Under the pieces are notes generated by a model, which ran no database searches, was not told the origin of the DNA, and worked only from the letters and a program-made list of their open reading frames with translations. 48,151 bases of DNA from Bacteroidales bacterium (GTDB lineage: Bacteria; Bacteroidota; Bacteroidia; Bacteroidales; WCHB1-69), in assembly GCA_017617445.1 (NCBI GenBank), contig JAFZWE010000007.1:1-48151 (forward strand), written 5' to 3'. Shown here piece by piece: positions 17,401 through 25,354 of the stretch. The stretch's first letter is position 1. Each line of letters begins with the position of its first letter. The position numbers were made by a program, and so were the translations under genes.

Positions 17401-20258
17401 TTGAAGCGCATCTTGTAGCCATCATTCAGCTCAATTTCATAGTCGCGACCCATGAAGAGCTCAATGTGCTGGCTGGAGTTGCCCAAGAAGCCCTGCTGGT
17501 CCATACAGATGTTGTTGGCCAGGAAAGGCACATAGGCGTTGTCGCTTTGTGCAGCGAAGATGGCCCAGATGTTCATCAACGCCGTCACGGGCGAGAAGTA
17601 CATGTTATTGATGGCAAAAATCACGTTTTTAGAACCGGTAATCTCCTCGTCGGTGATACTCAGCGGGAAGGTCATCACCTGTGTGGCGACATTTTCACCC
17701 ACGAGGGGTCCGAGCAGGCCGCCATACTTCTTGGCGTACTTCTCTCCATACTCCTTGAATTTGTCGTAATATCCTTTAATTTGCTCATTCTCACCTAATT
17801 TTGAAACCACTGCATTGATATCGTCATTACTCCATTCGTCCAAATCCAAGTCGTTGGTCAATGCATCCAGGTAGGTGGAAGAGTCCGTGGCTGTACTGAC
17901 AGCTGTTCCCTTGATGACCTGGTAGTCCTTGTTGATCTGCACGGAGTCGAACTTGACCTTCAAGCGTACATCCACGCCCAGCGGATGCCATACCACATAA
18001 CCGTCACCGTTATACACTTTCTTGGTGGTATCGTATTTTGCGGTTTGCATCACGAATGGGAAGTCACCGATTTTCAGCTCTACTTTATTTTGTATCAAGC
18101 TGTCTGCCTTGGGAGTGATAATATCCTTGCTCAATTTGTCCAAGGCTTTCGGGAAGCACTTCACCTTGTCGTTCAGGTCGGCGACAAATTCCGGCGGGTC
18201 TTTCAGTTTGAAAGCCGCATAATGGGATTTTCCATTATTTAACAGATTGTAATGACGAGAGGTATCCCCTATCTGTTTGATGCGCATCTCCAGGACAGCG
18301 ACATACTGATCTTTGGTCTTCAGCGTGTCAAACAGGAGGCTGTCGATGTATTCGGTGTCCGAGATGCTGTCTTTCACAAAGAAGAAGGAGGTAACCTGGT
18401 GCGGTTTCTTTCCTTTGGGCAGTTTACCCACGCTGAGTTTGTAATAGACAGAGTCGCCATAATCCACACCGGTGGCTTTTTTCCAGCGGAACGAGAAGTC
18501 GTCTCGCTTCGTCACCTCCGGAAATTCCGACTCCACCCATGTGGAGTCGTCAAGTGCCTTGTGGGAAAGATCCACGGGATAGGTGAACTGCGGCGGATAC
18601 ACTTTGTCGAGGGCGCCGCTGTCGATGCCCCACGCAAAGACAACATTGGAGGTGTATTCATCCGTACCGAACATCACCTGGTCCACAATGCTGTCATGAC
18701 TGGAGGGCATGTTATGAATGTACTCCGTGATGGTGTAGGTGGTGCGCTGGTTATAAGAGAAGAAGGTTTCCGCATGAAGGTGGAGCACATACTTGTAGCC
18801 TTTCTGCAGCGTATCGCTCCAATGCTGGGGAAGGGACATCAGCTGCACAGGATCAACGGTAAGGCTCGGATCGGGGCGGTTGCACTCAATTTCATGCTTG
18901 CAGATCGGCTGAACATTCAGAGAGTTGGATACTTCACCGCCTACATACTCATAGAGGGATGCTGTATATTTCACCCGGAAAATGGAATCCCCGCGGACAG
19001 GCATCCACCGGATCTGCAATGAATCGGACGGAGTGACCTGATAATACGGCTCGCTGCCGCCGACATAGGTGCTGTAGTGGTCGTCGGCAGGCACCAGGAC
19101 AGATTCTCCCGGCAACCTGTTGATGAGCGCGTTGACAATGGCATTGTCCTTTCCCGGCGTGAGGAAGTACGGGTCACGAATCTCCTTTATCACCTTGTCG
19201 CGGTTGTCGGATGTGGAGAAGGTAGTGCTTCCCTGGAGATCCTGAATAACCTCACCCTGCCCCCATACAAAAGCAATTACCTGGCTCTTTCCTTCATTGC
19301 CCAAAGAGACCTCGGTCAACATGCTGTTTCTCAAAGTTGCCAGCACTTGCGCTGCATACACATGACCTCGTTGCAAACGGAAATGACGGTTGGCTAACGT
19401 GTCATGGATGTAGGAGGTACGGTTCCTGTTTTCAATGGTGGCGATGGTAGCATTGTTGTTGATGGCCTCCTGAATGTTCTGGTTTTTATACACTTCAACA
19501 ATTTTCAATGTATAATTGAAATCACTGGCAGACAAACAGTTGGAAATCACTCCCGTCCATGTGAAATTCACCGAGCGCTGCAAAGGCAGTACCACGTACT
19601 GGTCGCTGCTGCGGTTGTCAGAGGATACGCTGCCACCGCCCAACAGGTTGTTGGCGGGGTTGCTGTTGTTGAGGTTGCCCGCGCTGTAGCCATTGATCGG
19701 CGAGGTGAACTCAGGAGCGGAACCGGAATAGCAAATGGTGAAAGTATAGCACACCTCCTCCCCTGCCGAAGTGGGATTGGGGTTGTTACGCCCCTCCCAT
19801 ATATAGGGTTTGATGCAGAAACGATACTGCCCTTCAGGAAGCGTTAACACATTACTGGTCAACTTACTGCGATCCACATTGGTTTCATACGCGTTGGAGT
19901 TCAAATTCCCGATAATCTGGTCAAAGTGGTTTCGATGCAACAACAGCGGCGTATTGCCGATGGTCAGCGGCGTGTTCGGCTGATACTCCTTATTGGTGTA
20001 AACGAAAAAATTCTCGTTGGTGGCTGAAAAATCACACGACAGGGAAATGGTAAAGTAGATCTGTTTCTCCTGCCCCGTGGTATTGACCATCTGAATGTTG
20101 AAATACCGCCCAGGGTCATCCAAATAACTGAATCCCGTGGGTGGGAACATTCTCACTTTGGGTGTGATGGTAGTCACGATATCGGTCTGGGCAGACACGC
20201 TGAACATCTGCAGCAGCGCGGCCATGAATACAACGACAAGGATATGTGCTCTTTTCAT
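11463..20258 (-). CDS. Giant secreted protein, TANFOR-like, 2,931 residues
   Basis: A signal peptide (cleavage near VSAQ) precedes an N-terminal domain with MFPPTGFSYLDDPGRYFNIQ, which resembles the TANFOR domain of giant Bacteroidales proteins. Residues about 200-700 hold Ig/fibronectin-like segments (SLQIRWMPVRGDSIF, FSFRWKKATG). A charged helical stretch rich in Lys and Glu lies near 1067-1095. A Gly/Ser-only linker lies near 1443-1474. Between about 720 and 2050 the sequence is beta-rich with alternating short strands, like a long solenoid or barrel-like sheet. The C-terminal third is rich in Tyr, Asn and Lys and contains YYT/YYK clusters, ending SGSADFGR. No lipobox or known sorting domain is visible. 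It sits 12 bases after the barrel gene. A surface or secreted structural role is inferred. Confidence 0.85.
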   Translation of the reverse strand: MKRAHILVVVFMAALLQMFSVSAQTDIVTTITPKVRMFPPTGFSYLDDPGRYFNIQMVNTTGQEKQIYFTISLSCDFSATNENFFVYTNKEYQPNTPLTIGNTPLLLHRNHFDQIIGNLNSNAYETNVDRSKLTSNVLTLPEGQYRFCIKPYIWEGRNNPNPTSAGEEVCYTFTICYSGSAPEFTSPINGYSAGNLNNSNPANNLLGGGSVSSDNRSSDQYVVLPLQRSVNFTWTGVISNCLSASDFNYTLKIVEVYKNQNIQEAINNNATIATIENRNRTSYIHDTLANRHFRLQRGHVYAAQVLATLRNSMLTEVSLGNEGKSQVIAFVWGQGEVIQDLQGSTTFSTSDNRDKVIKEIRDPYFLTPGKDNAIVNALINRLPGESVLVPADDHYSTYVGGSEPYYQVTPSDSLQIRWMPVRGDSIFRVKYTASLYEYVGGEVSNSLNVQPICKHEIECNRPDPSLTVDPVQLMSLPQHWSDTLQKGYKYVLHLHAETFFSYNQRTTYTITEYIHNMPSSHDSIVDQVMFGTDEYTSNVVFAWGIDSGALDKVYPPQFTYPVDLSHKALDDSTWVESEFPEVTKRDDFSFRWKKATGVDYGDSVYYKLSVGKLPKGKKPHQVTSFFFVKDSISDTEYIDSLLFDTLKTKDQYVAVLEMRIKQIGDTSRHYNLLNNGKSHYAAFKLKDPPEFVADLNDKVKCFPKALDKLSKDIITPKADSLIQNKVELKIGDFPFVMQTAKYDTTKKVYNGDGYVVWHPLGVDVRLKVKFDSVQINKDYQVIKGTAVSTATDSSTYLDALTNDLDLDEWSNDDINAVVSKLGENEQIKGYYDKFKEYGEKYAKKYGGLLGPLVGENVATQVMTFPLSITDEEITGSKNVIFAINNMYFSPVTALMNIWAIFAAQSDNAYVPFLANNICMDQQGFLGNSSQHIELFMGRDYEIELNDGYKMRFKKSSNFADPKDGTVIVIDTGKLKFMMAEIQFDMNSNDVMGIEKDGTPRKGKVVQASLLAKIKDWDDWVAKITMDPFAIAGCDRFTFVPTGKGIFYDHSSTESPKEVAIDGEYLLGAEAKPPKDEKEEQKKEREKKIAKATKEWQGFYWDELQVFLSDEISNTFTDQEQPKDSVVSYTYGINGTIKDSVHYCYPGSRINFGAKGLIIDKNGFTAELFARDIFRADTKSGGGWAFSLDTISVKFLKNQYKAGVIKGGFGVPLFSGGFAYDCSIGSDSLEFSIKAVEDTLKLDMWLATVDFDPKSSYFRIKKIYKENGTRIDLTMNGKINVAFDKIGIPVNCALAKFEHMGMRNWQSGKADASIDKFEFDIGDWSFASPQKTLGGAPSNGAGDQVDENGEPIGSVSFAGFTFSLTKFDPIVTFEKNDLKLGFKVGGQIKFATEGTDLGARCGFSVWGIVEPTNHFHVKKVDAKLESISLDKIDFEVFTLDGVLDFFSSTGKGSSGSGGGGGNSGSGSGSGSGGKVNSLSGLAISGGAMGDGFGGNLSVTIMSKVTLTMSVGFGTKSDSKGKFTWWFFDGSCKFPGGIALGAVSINGFSGGFAYNMKASKDLTDPSYSAVNLLKKAEKNTNENAMAASGMEFTPDRGSWVANAGISLVLTGAENTMNADGLVSLRISNKHFSGVFIDANAYVMSKMDKTKTPGDGSNNNSPLVKAKAIMGYERTDVYDYFRLSIAVKADINLSELLDGVSSTVLGSALGGVHGGSSLLTSSNVTKALNALTGKSGLGSHSASDRENAAEASTSGNSGKPSFSLTASIPIDFELKHYRKKDGNHKAGSTDWYFAIGKPKYEERVQLKSQLNMVVCTAEAEFTFYMQTGNAFAYQMPPLSNDLKKFFGMENDDKKMDTNDEGVKNARKLKSTDWLAIDKGGGFCMGSTFHAALKLDFFLYVHVTADLGFDVALLDVSGTGCPGHSQIGKNNFYALGRVYAALQGDVGLKINLGFWKGEFSLFSAGIGALLQGGGPNPSYAYGMLRFKINLLGGLLKFSTSVDFKVGDVCVPGAGDPLANVKLFQNVTPGFETEAAAKTKSNLQSPLQVGKIISNMPWDKEVYLADNDGKNARKFYFTLVESKVKYQLKKTENGSYANPSTLQNMKFTPSRDDANALFFETNEGGLVEDCYNKLYLYARGFEWRTKVASKELSKIDNGAGKDYPYYVSGPNKGTMKATNNGYDWFDPTFYDDNNGKKIVRQYKRDSTFYFKTKALGYGLNDQVVYSWPYNGDRLFPTEEYVHTGSGSNATPYAMLYLYRRKDDLFDKTILGNNGKMLKIYLLTYSGEMGDPEECSYTYYPNATVPYVKVQLPKKQYGDRGYGPHKLKFLVVEKNAYQNAMATANAALTEKKKEYSQRISNSTYTQAQNAHSSNNSSSGKKNINIKNQQMEEIYSNKVEYGKDSMTYYRTQMKNGYKVASSIGDCVYEWTWWADFNYKTYSELIARRLSTGCYTYGKDPANYDILADDLAKGQMSIGSSCLTIKFSSWRSYWMFLPYDPQDPKRYNTKCTMPPRFFLALNNGGDPNLHAMHTKYFQQFLDMERDFKKTPLLEYRHSDDKGETDFSKTAKATVTDNTLKKELKNILSRGFVANYSSSFSHIDLRIKGGTDFTQCAGNGYHPTTVDVPCLLDFSSTQELLPMDDKYFEPQYTSRLSLGQGDGTYRITITDYATYAIVNDIKMFHDFMQLNQQHAQRLNQRGWSHKVDYFKDYYSSKYKNAKFSHPNFPFDIPELYIVTHYFTVLDDVWLGEQNSYYTTRGDYLKFYNKNEDFIYASELQLKDIYWAKYWWSSAAQCLDRGGHGFDRDFYYYKSSTKYYNCRSNQADKGKHNYYTSQSDVFGSWYQKNMYNRIGKSLKNNVCVYYISSEFPNFESTLMKIAQAVKLSENQESRIFFPNAKLVPNNCYYNVDINNTSTLHTNLLRSAALEIKDSGSADFGR

Positions 20259-20270
20259 AGTATGTGTGTT

Positions 20271-22184
20271 TTATTTTGTTGACATCTGTTGTTTCTGAAG
20301 TTTTTGCGCCTGACGGGCGAGTTTGTGTTCTGCGCGTTCCTCTTTGGTCATCTTCTTGATGATCCTTGCAGCAAAAGCGTACGAGTAAGCCAGGGTGAAG
20401 CGGCAGTCAAGTGTGGACTGCACGCGCTGTCCAATGATCTCACGGTCGTTGAAGTTGCTGAGCGACAAGTAAAGAGAAGCAGTGTGGGCATTCTTGTAGC
20501 TAAAGTTGCTACCAATGCTGTTGCTGACGGAGAAGTTATTGGAAGCCCCTTCCAACTTCTGGACATTATAGCCGAAAGAACCGTTATAGGAGAGTGTCCA
20601 GTTGGTCTTCTCCTTTTTCAAAATCTTGTAGCGAAGCCCGAGGTTCAAGGTATGGGCATCATACTTGGCATATTGGGAAGTGGACATGGAGAAATCGTAG
20701 CCGCAGTCAAATCCGAGACGGATGGCATCAAAGTCTATCCCATAACCGATACCGAATGTCATGGTCATCACATTGGCCCCGCCGACATAGAGTTTATTGA
20801 GGTTTTGATTTTGAATGAAATTGAAGTTCAAATTAATGGAGTGGGCGTAGGTTCTTTCAAAATTAACACAGGGAGAAACCGCCAATGTATGCACTATTTG
20901 ATTGATTCTCAAACTATCAACAACTTTATAAGTTCCATCATACTGATCCTGCTTGATTCCGTTGTAATTGATTCCCAAGTTGAAATTGTTGCCGATGTTA
21001 TTGTTCCAGTTGATGGAGTAGGTGGCCACCTGGTTGGTGTACATCTGTTTTCTGTTGAGGTTGTCGCGCTGGAAATAGCCCACCGCACTGATATTGGAGT
21101 GTCCTTTGAAAAGGGAGGTGTTGATCACCGCGCCGATGCTGTGGGAGTTCTGGTTGAAGTTGGCCGCACCCAACGACACATAGTCAGGCTGGATGAAGCG
21201 GTATGTAAGGCTGGCGGAGAAATTCCTGGCCATAAAATTCATCGCAGCGTCACCGGCAAAACGGAGAATGGTGTTGTTGCGGCAAGCCAGCAGCCACTCG
21301 GTGTTATGGAGCAGTTTGTCCACCTTTTCGTCCTGTCGGACAAGTTGCGAAAATGAGTCCCTGAGGTCCTGGGTGTAGAGGCTGGCGCCAACATTGGCAG
21401 TGAAGGAGAACCACTTTTTGATGGCGAAGCGGCCCGAAAGTCCAAGCGTGATGTTGTCGTGCGGGGCGATGGAATCCTGCCACACCTGCGGCAGTGACTT
21501 GATGGCATCTTTGGCTTTCAAAAAACTGAAATCAATGAAGTTACGTTCGTTACCACCGCCTATTCTGAATCCGACGGCATCACGGCGGTACTGTGGCAGG
21601 TCAGCCTCCGGCACGTTCAACCCCAGCAGGGAGTCGGCCAGCTGCTGGAATGCCGTACGGTCGTCATAGCCCTTGATGCGGGTCGCCTGCTGGAGATGGC
21701 CACCGAACACGCCCATACGGAACTTCTTTCCCTGATATTCAGCCCCCACTCCAAGGAACGTGAGCCCCGAATAGGTGTAGTTGGAAAAGTGCATGCTGCT
21801 GTGACCGATGTGGAACTTCCAGTTGCGCCACGTGGGCATGAAACCCAGGTGGAACGTCGGCAGTTGCGGATACGAAAAGGAGGTGGTGTTATTGGCAAAA
21901 TAGAAAGAGAAAGGCAGTTGGAAACTGTAGAACGAAAGGTTGATACTCGCGTAGATATTAGCGGAAAAGGGGGTACTGCCGGGGTGGTTGGAATTGTAGG
22001 AGATGCCTGCCCCCGCGCCCACTGTCCCGCTGATCGCAAACGGATCAGAGTTCTTGATTTCATTGATGCGATCCATGATCTGGGCATGGGCAGAAAACGA
22101 ACCCGAGACAAGCAGCACCGCCGCTAAAACGACAGCCTTCCATGGGAAAAAAATATGACGATTATGGTGTAAAGTATGTTTCAT
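20271..22184 (-). CDS. Outer-membrane beta-barrel protein, first gene of the giant-protein operon
   Basis: The 637-residue product has a signal peptide (cut near SAHAQ) and then a long run of amphipathic strands with aromatic girdles: SFQLPFSFYFANN, TFHLGFMPTWRNWKFHIG, FSASLTYRFIQPDYVS, SINLNFNFIQNQN, LNLGLRYKILKK, FTLAYSYAFAAR. This fits an integral outer-membrane barrel. The C-terminus carries a highly charged tail (KKMTKEERAEHKLARQAQKL) that would point to the periplasm, which is unusual after a final strand. The ATG at 22184 is used; an in-frame GTG lies two codons earlier. Being first in the operon with the giant protein, it is a candidate exporter or anchor for it. The specific family is not recognised. 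Confidence 0.82.
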   Translation of the reverse strand: MKHTLHHNRHIFFPWKAVVLAAVLLVSGSFSAHAQIMDRINEIKNSDPFAISGTVGAGAGISYNSNHPGSTPFSANIYASINLSFYSFQLPFSFYFANNTTSFSYPQLPTFHLGFMPTWRNWKFHIGHSSMHFSNYTYSGLTFLGVGAEYQGKKFRMGVFGGHLQQATRIKGYDDRTAFQQLADSLLGLNVPEADLPQYRRDAVGFRIGGGNERNFIDFSFLKAKDAIKSLPQVWQDSIAPHDNITLGLSGRFAIKKWFSFTANVGASLYTQDLRDSFSQLVRQDEKVDKLLHNTEWLLACRNNTILRFAGDAAMNFMARNFSASLTYRFIQPDYVSLGAANFNQNSHSIGAVINTSLFKGHSNISAVGYFQRDNLNRKQMYTNQVATYSINWNNNIGNNFNLGINYNGIKQDQYDGTYKVVDSLRINQIVHTLAVSPCVNFERTYAHSINLNFNFIQNQNLNKLYVGGANVMTMTFGIGYGIDFDAIRLGFDCGYDFSMSTSQYAKYDAHTLNLGLRYKILKKEKTNWTLSYNGSFGYNVQKLEGASNNFSVSNSIGSNFSYKNAHTASLYLSLSNFNDREIIGQRVQSTLDCRFTLAYSYAFAARIIKKMTKEERAEHKLARQAQKLQKQQMSTK

Positions 22185-22267
22185 AGGCACAAATTACATG
22201 ATACCGCTGGAATCCTCACCGCACAAAACACGCAGAAGCGCCCTGACCTCCTTCAGAACTCCAATTA

Positions 22268-22275
22268 CAAAATTA
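22268..22275 (-). promoter_or_regulatory. Possible -7 promoter element of the giant-protein operon
   Basis: On the minus strand TAATTTTG (22275-22268) matches TAnnTTTG, 83 bases before the ATG at 22184. No clear -33 TTTG is found at the expected spacing. The 22191-22409 gap otherwise holds only AT-rich sequence and an imperfect palindrome at about 22320-22338; no xseB gene is seen there. Confidence 0.45.
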
Positions 22276-22409
22276 CTTGATTTATAGTTATTTAAAAACA
22301 TTTTCCCTCCATTGAAAATCTCCCCTAAATTAGGAGAGCAACTTTATGAAAAAAAAGTAAAAAAAACAATAGTTGGGGAAAATAAAACCACACCCTTTTG
22401 TTTCAGGCG

Positions 22410-23795
22410 TCATTTCACCTCAGCGGCAATCTCTCCCTCATACAAAACGATGCTGACTTCATCGCCCGAACTCAACTCTTTTGCATCAAGGACCGGCTTC
22501 CCATGGCGGGTGGTGATACTGAAACCCCGTTTCAATATGTTGGAGGGATGAAGCAATTGCAACTTGTCCTCCATATAGTGCAACGACCTCTTTTCTGTTT
22601 CCAACTGTTTCACGACAAGCAATTTGACGTTTGAACAGAGCATGTGAAGGGCATTCCCCTCTGTGGACAGAATGGATCGGGCAGAAGAGGCGATGGCGGT
22701 TCCACAGCTTTCCAGCCGTTGTTTCTGCAACTCAATCAGACGGGTACCGGCATGACGGAGAGCGGTTTGTGCCAGCAGCAACTGCTTACCCTCCCGTGCC
22801 ATCAACTGGCTGGCAATGAGGCGCACGTCTGTTTCAAACTGTTTCACTTGCCGGTTTTCCTGCTCCAGCACCTGTATTGCCGTGGAGAAGATGGCATTTT
22901 GCATCTCTGCCACGCTGTTTTCAAACTGTTCAAACCTGCCAATCAGGTAATAAGCCACCTCTGTCGGAGTAATCTGATTGGCGAAGGAGACATTTTCAGT
23001 GATGGTAACATTGGTGGAATGTCCGATGCCTGACAGCACCGGCAGCGGGAACGTCGCCACGCGGTGTGCCAGTTCATACTGGTCATAGCACCCCAAGCCG
23101 ATATCCCCACCCCCGCCGCGGATGATGGCCACGCAGTCAAAGTCCGCAGCCCGCTGCTCAATAGCGTCCAATTGGGCCAACATGGTAGAGACCGCCTTCT
23201 CCCCCTGAAGCAGCGACGGAAAGAGGACGGTGGAAAAGCGGTATCCTTTTTTATTGTTTTTCAGTGTAATAGTAAAATCGCTATAGCCCTTGCTGGTTTC
23301 AATGGAGATGACAGCAATGCGCTGGGGCAGCAGCGGCATGGACAGGCGTCGGTTGGCCTCAAAAACCCCTTCCCGCTTGAGGCGTGCGATGGTCTCCCGA
23401 CGGATACGCTCCATCTCCCCCATCGTGTAGGAAGGCTCAATGTGCTGGATATACAAGGAAAGACCATACTGCGGACTGTAATGGATTTTTGCCAGACAGA
23501 GCACCGTGATCCCATCCTTCAACGACTCACCGGTCATCTTCTGGAAATTACTGTCAATCCGTCGGTAATCATCCGCCCATATCACCGCCCGCATCTGCGC
23601 CTTCACCCGGGAACCCTCCTTTTCCACCAACTCCGGATAGCAGTTCCCTGTGGAAGGATACAGGTTCAATTTCACCATTTCCGCTTTGACATAATAAGGG
23701 AAACGATAGGTCTGACTGATCATGGACTGCAAATTCAAGCCAATCTCTGTCAGCGTATAAACTGGTGCCCCGTTGAATTTCTCCCCTTCGGCCAT
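22410..23795 (-). CDS. xseA: Exodeoxyribonuclease VII large subunit
   Basis: The 461-residue protein matches XseA. It has an N-terminal OB-fold (TEIGLNLQSMISQTYRFPYYVKAE, residues about 15-120), the catalytic core (RIAVISIETSKGYSDF, AIIRGGGGDIGLGCYDQYELAHRV, PVLSGIGHSTNVTI) and a long C-terminal coiled coil. With XseB it degrades single-stranded DNA in both directions to oligonucleotides and acts in repair and recombination. The start ATG overlaps the stop of the DUF389 gene by one base (TGATG), so the two are translationally coupled. The small-subunit gene xseB, often next to xseA, is not in the 219 bases downstream. Confidence 0.95.
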   Translation of the reverse strand: MAEGEKFNGAPVYTLTEIGLNLQSMISQTYRFPYYVKAEMVKLNLYPSTGNCYPELVEKEGSRVKAQMRAVIWADDYRRIDSNFQKMTGESLKDGITVLCLAKIHYSPQYGLSLYIQHIEPSYTMGEMERIRRETIARLKREGVFEANRRLSMPLLPQRIAVISIETSKGYSDFTITLKNNKKGYRFSTVLFPSLLQGEKAVSTMLAQLDAIEQRAADFDCVAIIRGGGGDIGLGCYDQYELAHRVATFPLPVLSGIGHSTNVTITENVSFANQITPTEVAYYLIGRFEQFENSVAEMQNAIFSTAIQVLEQENRQVKQFETDVRLIASQLMAREGKQLLLAQTALRHAGTRLIELQKQRLESCGTAIASSARSILSTEGNALHMLCSNVKLLVVKQLETEKRSLHYMEDKLQLLHPSNILKRGFSITTRHGKPVLDAKELSSGDEVSIVLYEGEIAAEVK

Positions 23796-25171
23796 CAGTT
23801 TTCAGAAATGATTTTCACGGCATCCACCGACAGGATGAAAGGAAGCATTTTCGTCAATTCCGATGTTACGCCTTCCCTATCGGCATCTGGTTTCCAAGTG
23901 ATTACCAGTGTAGGAATGCTTTTGCCGTCCGCGGTGCCTTTTCCATAATAGGTCATGCTGTTAAGGGAAACGGAAGCCACCGATTCCGCATAATCCCGGG
24001 AGATTTTCTGTGCCAGCTCAAGATTCTGCTTGCTGTCCAATGAAAGGGCGGCAATCTCCTTGTCCTTCTCCTCAATCTCTCTCTTCTGTTCGGCAAGCAT
24101 GTTCTGCAAAACGCCCGCCTGCATATCCCCGTCAATCACCACACCGGTCTGTTTGATTTTCAGCTGAGTGGTGTTAAGTCCGTACTCTTTGGCCATCACC
24201 ATGCGGATGGAGTCCACTGTGGCGGGAGGAATTTCGCTGCCCACCACCGACAATGTCAGTGTGGGGCTCTTACGGTCAAACTCCTTCTCGTAATTCACCA
24301 GCTGGACATCCTTCAGGAAACGGCTTTCCACTATGTCTTTGACAAATTTGGATGCCTGGGAATTGAACACCGTTTCACGCACCACGCTGATGGCACTGAT
24401 CAAGCTGGGGATAATCACAAGCACCGCCAACACGGCGATACCTCGCTTGGTGAGACGTTCCCGCTTGGGATCCATGAATTTATGGATGGGGAAATGGAGA
24501 TAGCGCACAATGATGAAAGTTCCGAGGGAGATGAAGAAGGAGTTGATGAAAAAGAGGTAGAAGGCACCTGCAAAATACTTGAACTGCAGGGTAGCCAAGC
24601 CGAAACCGGCAGTACAAAGGGGAGGCATCAAAGCGGTGGCAATGGCCACACCGGAAATCACAGTAAAGGGGGTGTCCTTGCGGGAGGCGGCCACAATGCC
24701 GGCCAATCCGCCGAAGAAAGCAATCATCACATCAAAAATGGTGGGACGAGTACGGGCCAGCAATTCCGACTGCGCGTCTCCCAGCGGGGAGAGAAGAAAA
24801 TAGAGGGTGGAGGCGAACAGACTGATACTCACCATCACCAGCAAGTTGCGGGCGGAACGGCGCAGCAATTCCATGTCGAATGTACCGATGGCCAGCCCCA
24901 CCCCGTTGATAGGCCCCATCAACGGAGAAATCAACATCGCGCCGATGATGACTGCCGTGGAGTTCACATTCAATCCCACAGACGCAATGATGATCGCGAA
25001 AAACAACACCCAGATGTTGATGCCACTGAATCCCACTGATTTCTTGATAGACAAGATCGTGGCCTCCACATCCGTGTCCTCCTGAATCGTAAAAAGCTTT
25101 TTCATTTTTTTCGCATACTCCCCTATCCTATCCCCTATATTTTTGATTCCCTGATTGTTAATATCTTCCAT
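23795..25171 (-). CDS. DUF389 (TIGR00341-type) membrane protein
   Basis: This is a 458-residue inner-membrane protein. A soluble N-terminus (to about residue 50) is followed by about six membrane segments in the DUF389 region: INIWVLFFAIIIASVGLNVN, STAVIIGAMLISPLMGPING, VMIAFFGGLAGIVAA, AIATALMPPLCTAGFGLAT, FYLFFINSFFISLGTF, GIAVLAVLVIIPSLISAI. A soluble C-terminal domain with a coiled-coil stretch (MLAEQKREIEEKDKEIAAL) ends the protein. The function of the family is not established. The ATG at 25171 follows a good promoter; an upstream in-frame start would overlap it. The gene is co-transcribed with xseA. Confidence 0.9.
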   Translation of the reverse strand: MEDINNQGIKNIGDRIGEYAKKMKKLFTIQEDTDVEATILSIKKSVGFSGINIWVLFFAIIIASVGLNVNSTAVIIGAMLISPLMGPINGVGLAIGTFDMELLRRSARNLLVMVSISLFASTLYFLLSPLGDAQSELLARTRPTIFDVMIAFFGGLAGIVAASRKDTPFTVISGVAIATALMPPLCTAGFGLATLQFKYFAGAFYLFFINSFFISLGTFIIVRYLHFPIHKFMDPKRERLTKRGIAVLAVLVIIPSLISAISVVRETVFNSQASKFVKDIVESRFLKDVQLVNYEKEFDRKSPTLTLSVVGSEIPPATVDSIRMVMAKEYGLNTTQLKIKQTGVVIDGDMQAGVLQNMLAEQKREIEEKDKEIAALSLDSKQNLELAQKISRDYAESVASVSLNSMTYYGKGTADGKSIPTLVITWKPDADREGVTSELTKMLPFILSVDAVKIISEN

Positions 25172-25190
25172 ATTATTATGTTTTAGCAGG

Positions 25191-25220
25191 CAAAAATACA
25201 ATTTTTTCACAAAAAGACAA
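25191..25220 (-). promoter_or_regulatory. Promoter of the DUF389-xseA operon
   Basis: On the minus strand TTG (25220-25218), 19 bases and TATTTTTG (25198-25191) match the Bacteroidota consensus, with the ATG 19 bases downstream at 25171. The plus-strand gene diverges from 25355. The intervening 25221-25354 shows no other recognisable site, and I find no TAnnTTTG for the plus-strand cluster. Confidence 0.7.
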
Positions 25221-25354
25221 CAGCGAATTCTCACCCCCGCGCCTGAGAGAAGACGCTGGAAAACGCCCCCGTTTTTTTTTGAAAATTCATACTAAAAACA
25301 TAGTAATAACGTTTAGTACGGTGTTTTACCTAAATAGCATAAAAGACATAAAGT

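Noticed and set aside
16365-17798. Long open frame (477 codons) on the plus strand
   Set aside because: It is a shadow of the giant gene on the opposite strand. Its composition follows from the real frame and no domain is seen.
22320-22338. Palindrome downstream of xseA as a terminator
   Set aside because: The stem has a mismatch and only a weak T run follows on the minus strand.
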